Below, one piece after another: positions 56,481-64,000 of a stretch of 64,000 nucleotides of DNA. The notes below the pieces were generated by a model, which was not told the DNA's origin, made no database searches, and saw nothing but the letters and a program-made list of their open reading frames with translations. The stretch's first letter is position 1. Every line of letters starts with the position of its first letter. The position numbers and the translations under genes were made by a program. Source of the DNA: Mytilus edulis (Eukaryota > Mollusca > Bivalvia > Mytilida > Mytilidae); the NCBI RefSeq assembly GCF_963676685.1, contig NC_092346.1, positions 89,748,255 through 89,812,254 of the forward strand, written 5' to 3'.

Positions 56481-59425
56481 TCACTGACCATTAAAATGAT
56501 GGAAACTTTGTAACATAAAGCAGGAATGTAATCCCTATGTCTCACATCTGTAACTTTTGGTGTAGGCAAGACAAAAGGCAACAAAATGTACAACAAAACT
56601 GTAAAATTATGGAATTACTTGGTTAAACTAGGTTGATTGGATAAAGTTTTCAGTGGGAAAAAATTCATGTCCATATAATCTCTTATGAGACCAAGTCAGA
56701 TATTGTTACGACAAGGGGTATTTGGATTAATCGCTACATGACAGATTTGATGGTAGTGTTACCCTGCTATATCAAGATTAATGATTATCTCATCATTTCT
56801 TTATTGTCCTTTTGGTACGAAGACTTTGTTTAAATCTCGTATGTCTTTTCCCTTTGTTTAGTTGTTACATGAGGATGTTCAGTCAATTTACCCTAAAGAA
56901 AAAGTAACTTCAGGATATCCTAATGCAATATACATATAAATTTTGTTTAAAATATGTCTTAAAGGTCCTATTACTTTTGAACATGAGACCAGAATGTAAT
57001 CAAAAGGAAAGCCTTCATTCACCTTAAACCCTTAAAATTATAAAGACACAATATTTATATAATTTTATTTAATTTAAGCATTATTCTTCATGAGAACACC
57101 AACAGTCATAAATATCACATAAAAATGTACCCACTATATACATATACTGTTATAGAATTCCTTATAAACAGAAAATTGTGTAAAACTGTGCAACTTATTA
57201 AACAACAGATTATAAAGTAAATAGAATAATAGAAAACAATATTTCCTTATTAAGGTTAATTCTAGATAAAGTTTATAACACTGTGTGTTTCTACAGCCCT
57301 TTTTACCACAGGCTTCAATTTCTCTACTGGTTGGGTTCAAACACTTGACTTAATGAAAGAAAATTATTTAAGTTGTTTCAACACTTGATAAAGACTCTCA
57401 AATAATTTTAATCTTAAATAAAATACAATCTTCTGTTCCTTTTATATACAAGACATCTTTTTTGCACTATATTAACCTAATATGTAAAATCAAAGCCAAG
57501 CTCAGATATGAATCATGCAGGATTTTTTTTCTGGTAAAAAAGGAAGGCACAGGATAACTAAATCAATTGAGTGAGTTTCCTCATCTTACAATAGGTTCTT
57601 AAACCAACTGGAACGCTCATTATACAAATAATCAATGAAGTCATCCACAATGCTATTTGAAAATTACTTAAAATCACTTAAAATACTCTAACACCAGTTA
57701 TTCATTAAAGAATTAGTCTTGTTTTTGTTATCGTTTACTCAAATCTACTTTTATCATTTTCTATATATTAAATGGATATTTTAAAATGTGCTTATACAAA
57801 ATGAGTATTTACACCATTGCATATATCAGTGATCAAACCCAACTGTTTTAATACCTTACATAAATTGTTTACATTTTTACACTTTTAAAATTTTTCAACT
57901 CTGAAATATAAATATTACGTTTACACTTGTCTTCCATAACATCAGCATAATATATTATAAATTGTATACATTTTCAATAATGTTTTCCCTTACATACAGA
58001 ATGTTACATACAGAATGGCTAATTATGAGAATCAGATAAAATAATCTGATGAAAGGTTTACAACTTTTACACACATGGTTTTCTATGACATTTGTTCAAT
58101 GAAAGGCACAAGATCATATACATAACGAGTTAATAAATACCACATTAAACCAATTATTCTAGAGGTGACTATCTACTGTTAGTAACTGACAACACACAAA
58201 GTGAAGTAAAAAGAATACATCTTGGTCTGGAATATTTTGTATAAAACTATTAATGCATACTCTGCTAAAATAATCATCAAGGGAATTGGATTTTTTTTTT
58301 AAATTGTCAGACTATATTATATATATGAAGCGATACCATGTTACAGTAACCGAATACCTAGTCTGTTATACTCTTATTAAATCATCAGTGTGTTTTTTTT
58401 AACAATTTGAAAATTTTATTATAAAATGCAACCAATTCATTCGGTAAGTATAGTTTCCACTGCAAATGTATGCCAAAACATGACTATTCAAGAAACAAAA
58501 AGGGACCTTTTGACAAATAAAAACAATGTTACAACAAATACACACTAACAAAGAATTGATAACTATACTAACAAAATCATAAATATGTACGAAACCTCAT
58601 ATAAAAAAATAAACATATAAAAAGAGCAAGAAATTAATGTCAGATAACTATACCTTTATACAATACCACCCATAATTTTCATTTCGAACATATTTGAATT
58701 TCATCCCTAATGCTCACAGACATAAATGTCAGGTGGTGTCTAACTCTCCAATTTAACTTTTTCCTGGAATCCCCATAACAAATTCAGTAAATAATTTCAA
58801 TCCATAACTTTAAAAAAAATAATAATATCTAACTGCAAATTAAAAATATAATCCAAAATAGTTATTTAACTTGTAAAAAATCATGATTTGATTTGAAACA
58901 TGTAAAATGAATAGAATTCGATTAACTAACATCATTTTCTTGACTTATAACAATCAAAGAGTATGAGAACAGTGTAACATTATCTACAGTTATAATGTGA
59001 AATTATCTGACACTCATGCTTCACATTTATTCTTCACATTTTGCTGTATGTTAACTCATTACAAGAAAACTGGTTACAGCTTCTCTACATACAAAGGATA
59101 ACAGTCATGTAAATAGTTCACTTATGTTTAGTTTTTATTGTGTAATTAACAATGGTAGGTATAAGTGTGGCACAACTGAAAATATAAAGTTGTTTTTCTT
59201 CATCTTTTAAAATCTCAACCTTGAAAAAGAAGGGAGATAATGTTCCACTACTAACCAACACAAAGCATAAATAAAACAAGTTTCTACATGGCATGATATA
59301 GTAATTTCATCACTATTTTAAACAACAAATTCTGACCCATGAAATCAAACAACTTAGGTTGCTTTCCCATTAGTTTACATCCATTTATCAGTAATAGTAT
59401 CCCTCTGGTAAGTGTAATGTCCATT
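56481..59425 (-). other. Downstream region / probable long 3' UTR of TM9SF2
   Basis: AT-rich, mostly unique-looking sequence directly past the TM9SF2 stop. Candidate minus-strand AATAAA signals lie at 59134-59139, 59026-59031 and 58415-58420, so 3' UTR length is undecided. No other gene seen. Confidence 0.4.
59134..59139 (-). terminator. Nearest candidate poly(A) signal of TM9SF2
   Basis: Minus-strand AATAAA about 290 nt past the stop. Further candidates lie downstream. Confidence 0.3.
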
Positions 59426-61281
59426 TTAATCCACTTTCACAACGCTGTATATCTTTGTTACAAACCAGAAACAGGAGAAGAAACCAATAGAACCTACAAA
59501 TATACAAAATTAGTTTTCAATTACAAATATACAAAATTACAGTTTTCAATTACAAATATACAAAATTACAGTTTTCAATTACAAATATACAAAATTACTG
59601 TTTTAAATTAACTTCAATTACACTCTTTCTACTCTTACTAACTGGTTGGTAATGTATGTTGTTGCCTTGAAGGCAGATATTTCAAAAACAAATTTCAGGA
59701 TGCAAACTAAATGAACAAATTGTTAAGCATCATTGGGTAAAGTTTAAGCAATGTGTGAAATTAGGACTATCAATGAAAAAAAAGGTATATCAGGTAAGAG
59801 CCCTGTAACAGTTGGTAGTTTTTACAATTAAGTTTCTGTTCCTGTTGTTTTGAAGTTGGTTATTTCTTATTCAAATACTGTTTTTTATGACAAATTTCTT
59901 TGTCTTGTATTTTTTTGTTGCTGTCTTCTAATTATTTTGTTTTTTATTTTTTCATTAAAGAGTAACTACATTACATTTGACTTACCTGTTAATAAGAAAA
60001 ACAAAAAGACCATAATAAATGTATATCCCAAATACAGGAAATAACTAGCAGATCCATGGATTTCCAGCTTAGACACCAAGTAATGTATACAATATATAAA
60101 TAGATAGATAGCTGTAAATCCACTGGTCAGGAACGATCTCCACCACCAATGGTAGTCCTTAAAACAAAATAAGTTCATATTACAAATCATCAAATAAATC
60201 AATACGATTAAATAAAAAACTCCAATTTCTTTTCTCATAAGTAGAGAGGTCAAGCTTTCAAAAGTGCCAACTACTGCCATTACAATTGTAAAAAAAGCCC
60301 ATGTGCAATAAAATAAAATAAAATAATGGTCATTCTTGTTGTAGTCAGCATAGCAATCTATTTAAAAGACATTATTTCTCCTTCCCCTATTCTATATTAG
60401 ATCAAGATTCAATTTCAAAAAGACTTTTTTTTAACTATTTAAAGTTTTATAACATTGATTTTTAAATCTTTTTTTGTTTTTTTCAAAATACTAAATAATT
60501 AATTCTGAAAAGTCATCAAATTCAGTTACAACTAAATTACCACAGCACTAGCTGTCTAGGAGGTATCATTTAAGATAAAATCTCTCCTCCCCCTAATTAA
60601 ATTGTTATGGTTAAAAAGTTGTTTAAACTAATCATTAATCGATTGTGATAAGGTATTGAGCTTGTCATACTGAGTGTATCTAGACTAAGAATGATATAGA
60701 CCTTGTTACATTGAGTTTGTATGACTGTGTTGGTGAGTTGGCGTCTCACTGACATATCCTCTGCAACTCTTTCATTAAAAGCTATTTGAAATCTAGATTT
60801 GGTTATACATTTAAGGTGTACCTACCTCTGCACACAGATGGAAATAGCAGAGTAAAATGGTAGCTTCTGAACAGGTAATGATGAGTATAGTGAATACAAG
60901 GAATAAAAATCCAAACATGTAGTAAGTCTGATGGGACCTGTAAAAAAAGGAATATAAATCTATGAATATCAGACATCTGAAGGGATTTGTAAAACATATA
61001 CAACAGTATTGATAATATCTAAGCATGTCGGCAGTCTGATTAGAGCTGTAAAAAGTATGTAGTGCATTTTCATGATTTTCAAAGTATTGTATTCAAAGAA
61101 ATGCCACAATCATGATTCCAAATTGACAACATCATTTGTGGTGAGTGGATGTTTTTTTGCACCATTCTAAGAAGAAGAACAATACAAAATGATACATTCC
61201 TCATTTGTGTGGCTACACTAGTTTCATTGTCATCTTGGGATGTTGTCTTGTCCTTATGTAAGAAACCTTTGTAGTAAAAAA

Positions 61282-61315
<34 letters not shown>

Positions 61316-63738
61316 AAGATAATGTGATTCTACATGATTTTCCTTGCAATAAAATTGTGTTAAGAAATGTTAATAAAACAATAAAAACTTACCAAATGCT
61401 ATTTAAAATAAAGAAAAGTTGAATAAAGATACATCCAAATGGTAGTACACCTCCCATAATAATTCCTGGAATAGGTTTGGTGTACATAGATTGATCTGGG
61501 ATTTGTCTGGGGATCTGGTTTGTTCTCACTGGATGCTCTATTGCCTGAATGGGGAAGAAAAAACATATATTGAAACTGGCATTTGTTATATAAAGCAATT
61601 ATACAAGAAATAAGTTACACCGGTTTAGGGGTATGTTCAGCAAAATATGTTACAACAACATGTGGAAGTTTAACAGCTACTGTTGGCAAAACATTGTGCT
61701 TTTACACTGTTATCTGTTAGATACAGTCATCAAATTATAGGGTTTTATTTTCAGCCTATTAAGTTTCATTACAGCATGCGACCTTGAGACAGTTCAAGTA
61801 TTGTGCAATTTTTTTTACCATATTGCTGGACAAAACTTCCTTAGAATTGAATGAAGAATTTATTTTTGTTGTAAGCTGTTTCAAACTAATGTATTTGTAT
61901 ATAACAAGACTTTAGGCAGAGGGTTGAGAGCTCATGTTTAACATCATCAGATTCTTCATGTGTCTTTCCCAAGTCATGATAGTTCAGTGGTTGTCTTTGG
62001 TTCCTGTCTGTCATATTTGATTTTCGTAAATTGTTTTGTTGTAAATCAGGCTGTTAGTTTTTTTTAATTGAATTGTCTCATATTATTCATGTTGGGAAAT
62101 TAGGGCCTTTTACAGCAAACCAGAAAGTATGAGTTTTTCTCATTGTTGAAAGTCATATAGTTGCCTTTAATTGCTTACATCCACTTCATTTGAACTTTGA
62201 TGACTAGTTGCCTCATTGGTAATCATACCACATCTCCTTATCTTTATTTTCTATATATATATATACTAACTGTTGCCTCATTGGTAATCATACCACATCT
62301 CCTTATCTTTATTTTCTATATATATATATATACTAACTGTTGCCTCATTGGTAATCATACCACATCTCCTTATCTTTATTTTCTATATATATATATACTA
62401 ACTGTTGCCTGATTGGTAATCATACCACATCTCCTTATCTTTATTTTCTATATATATATATACTAACTGTTGCCTCATTGGTAATCATACCACATCTCCT
62501 TATCTTTATTTTCTATATATATATATACTAACTGTTGCCTCATTGGTAATCATACCACATCTCCTTATCTTTATTTTCTATATATATATATACTAACTGT
62601 TGCCTGATTGGTAATCATACCACATCTCCTTATCTTTATTTTCTATATATATATATACTAACTGTTGCCTCATTGGCAATCATACCACATCTCCTTATCT
62701 TTATTTTCTATATATATCTATAATACTAAAGTTACGAGGTCCTATTTGTCAGCCGTCATCGGGTAAAAACGACAAATCAAAGAATTCAACTCTATATATA
62801 ACTAATATAGGACAATGGTGTAGATTAAAAATTACACCACTCCAGACCCTTTTGTTTTCAGCATAATTAATATTGCCAATAATTAACAAGTTCCGGGTCA
62901 AATCCGAATCCGATACCGATACAAATAGTATATTCAGCTATTACCTTATCTGTACGTTCCGCATTTGACAGGCGCACCACCAAACGGTGTATTTAGGATT
63001 TTGCTATATACACGGGTCATAATCAAAGGACTGACACTACTAAATTCAATCATTGTCAAATTGTTCCCTATTGTAGTTTTATTCAGCAATCAGCAAGACT
63101 TTCTAAGATAACTAATATAGGACAATGCTGTTGATTAAAAAATACTCCATTCCTGGATAGCCAGGACCTTTTGTTTTTCAAATAATTAATATTTCCAATA
63201 ACTGATAAGTTACAGGTCGACGGGTTCAAACAGAAAGATTTGAAAGCAGAGAAAACTGTGTATCTTATAATCGACATGACTTATCAGATGACAATACCAA
63301 TTACTAAAATAAGGCTTAGGCATAGTTATATACTTTAATTCAGTCACGGACCCGCGATATCACGGGTGTGTACTTGTATATACTAACTGTTGCCTCATTG
63401 GCAATCATACCACATCTCCTTATCTTTATTTTCTATATATATATATACTAACTGTTGCCTCATTGTCAATCATACCACATCTCCTTATCTTTATTTTCTA
63501 TATATATATATATACTAACTGTTGCCTCATTGTCAATCATACCACATCTCCTTATCTTTATTTTCTATATATACTAACCCTCTTCTTGTATCCAAAGTAT
63601 GCACCAATAAATACCAGAGGTACAGAAATACCAAACCATAAAGCTAACAAAGCTATCAGTGTACTAAATGGTATGGCTGCACTACTTCCCTTGGCCCACA
63701 GTACCAAGTTCAACAAGAAAAACACTCCAAACACAATC
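59426..63738 (-). CDS. TM9SF2: Transmembrane 9 superfamily member 2 (3' part, five exons)
   Basis: Exons on the minus strand: 63579-63738, 61393-61544, 60826-60937, 59986-60157 and 59426-59493 (stop). All have GT/AG junctions and joining phases, giving 220 C-terminal codons; full proteins are about 660, so the 5' part lies beyond the window. Motifs are highly conserved: ALLALWFGISVPL, the HPVRTNQIPRQIP loop, [53 protein letters not shown] (split here across two exons), and the C-terminal KVD. EHPVRT and SHQTYYMFGF favour TM9SF2 over TM9SF4 (PYDNPVRT, ENQFYYLFGF). TM9SF proteins are endosome/Golgi multi-span proteins that affect membrane-protein sorting and glycosylation. The terminal KxD motif is the family's Golgi-retention, COP-binding signal. 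The intron after exon 63579-63738 holds satellite arrays and a Helitron-like insert. Confidence 0.95.
59496..59604. repeat. 30-bp tandem repeat at the last TM9SF2 splice acceptor
   Basis: About four units of TTACAAATATACAAAATTAC plus AGTTTTCAA, ending at the acceptor of the last exon (59493). The acceptor's own TTTGTAG is a variant of the repeat's TTTGTAA. Confidence 0.9.
61284..61313. repeat. (AT)15 microsatellite in TM9SF2 intron
   Basis: Uninterrupted AT dinucleotide run. Confidence 0.95.
61940..62196 (+). repeat. Dispersed mussel-type repeat copy
   Basis: TGTCTTTCCCAAGTCATGAT and TCTCATTGTTGAAAGTCATA are followed by the CTCATTGGTAATCATACCAC terminus, which continues into the adjoining tandem array. 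Confidence 0.65.
62197..62718 (+). repeat. 65-bp satellite array, left block
   Basis: About eight units of ACTGTTGCCTCATTGGTAAT + CATACCACATCTCC + TTATCTTTATTTTC + TATATATATATA, period 65 bp. The unit is the terminus of the dispersed repeat at 61940-62196. Confidence 0.95.
62719..63376. mobile_element. Helitron-like non-autonomous insert within the satellite
   Basis: It starts after a TATATATC run with TATAATACTAAAGTTACGAG and ends with a hairpin ACCCG CGATATCA CGGGT (about 63351-63368) shortly before satellite sequence resumes. A 3' hairpin, no terminal inverted repeats and insertion in AT are Helitron traits. The expected CTRR terminus is not clear. Internally ACTAATATAGGACAATG occurs twice (62802, 63112), so it carries a diverged duplication. 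Confidence 0.4.
63377..63576 (+). repeat. 65-bp satellite array, right block
   Basis: Three further units of the 62197-62718 satellite, ending at the donor side of the TM9SF2 exon at 63579. Confidence 0.95.
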
Positions 63739-63976
63739 CTAAAATAATACAAACAAAAAATTCATCATTCAAATAACAAGAAGTAACAAGAAGATATTTT
63801 CACAGCGATAGATTTAAAATGACCTATTTTCATTGGTTTCTAGACATGAAACATACCATTACATGAAAATTAATTATATTCATTTTGACAAGATTGATTT
63901 ACAATTAACCATTTAGTTTCTCTCAACAGCTTGTTTCAATCATTTGGCTTTCACATTTATTCAAATTTGATTTGAA

Positions 63977-64000
63977 ACAAGAATGTGTTCAAAGTACACA
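63977..64000 (+). repeat. Start of a further 'AAGAATGTGTCC' repeat, cut by the window edge
   Basis: AACAAGAATGTGTTCAAAGT matches the head of the family at 4598-5288. Confidence 0.6.

Noticed and set aside
59339..59611. 90-codon plus-strand frame
   Set aside because: Antisense to the last TM9SF2 exon and built from the 30-bp repeat.
60811..61026. Separate minus-strand frames at the third TM9SF2 exon
   Set aside because: They are the exon read in other frames or extended into introns; the spliced frame is SHQTYYMFGF.
62197..62412. 71-codon frame with YFLYIYILTVAS repeats
   Set aside because: Translation of the 65-bp satellite.
1..64000. tRNA, rRNA, snRNA genes or CRISPR-like arrays
   Set aside because: No cloverleaf with A/B boxes, no conserved rRNA blocks seen. 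The tandem arrays lack the repeat-spacer alternation of CRISPR and the DNA is eukaryotic.

Overview
The window is AT-rich metazoan nuclear DNA. Genes have many short exons separated by repeat-filled introns. The dispersed repeats and the two conserved genes point to a bivalve mollusc, most likely a marine mussel (Mytilidae). That assignment is inference from remembered repeat families; no database was searched.

Layout. 1-4018 is a 36-bp minisatellite that ends at a 336-bp unit carrying a hammerhead-like ribozyme core. 4.6-6.2 kb holds copies of a short dispersed repeat. 6962-24700 (minus) is a complete 21-coding-exon gene for CCDC39, the coiled-coil axonemal ruler protein; its introns carry at least four non-autonomous DNA-transposon-like or foldback elements. 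25.5-26.2 kb is a broken LINE endonuclease fragment. 28.8-29.5 kb holds a decayed relative of the ribozyme repeat and a long palindrome. 29586-39656 (minus) is an almost intact, very young Ty3/Gypsy LTR retrotransposon. 47473-48732 (minus) is an intronless PKDCC/VLK-like secretory-pathway kinase gene. 50.9-56.5 kb is nested repeats, including a 1.98-kb terminal-inverted-repeat element built from three internal tandem arrays. 59426-63738 (minus) is the 3' half of TM9SF2, which runs off the right edge.

The most unusual object is the retrotransposon. It has 1483-bp LTRs in which I noticed one difference, a primer-binding site, a polypurine tract, gag with a zinc knuckle, a textbook -1 frameshift signal (G GGA AAC plus a predicted H-type pseudoknot), pol split by one out-of-frame base at CCC TGA T, and an extra 344-codon ORF in the envelope position. 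That ORF encodes two C2H2 fingers and a C-terminal cluster of TQT motifs resembling dynein light chain (LC8) sites. Its ATG follows a CAG splice-acceptor-like sequence immediately.

The three host genes are functionally unrelated: motile cilia, extracellular phosphorylation and endomembrane trafficking. I see no operon-like arrangement, tRNA, rRNA or CRISPR.
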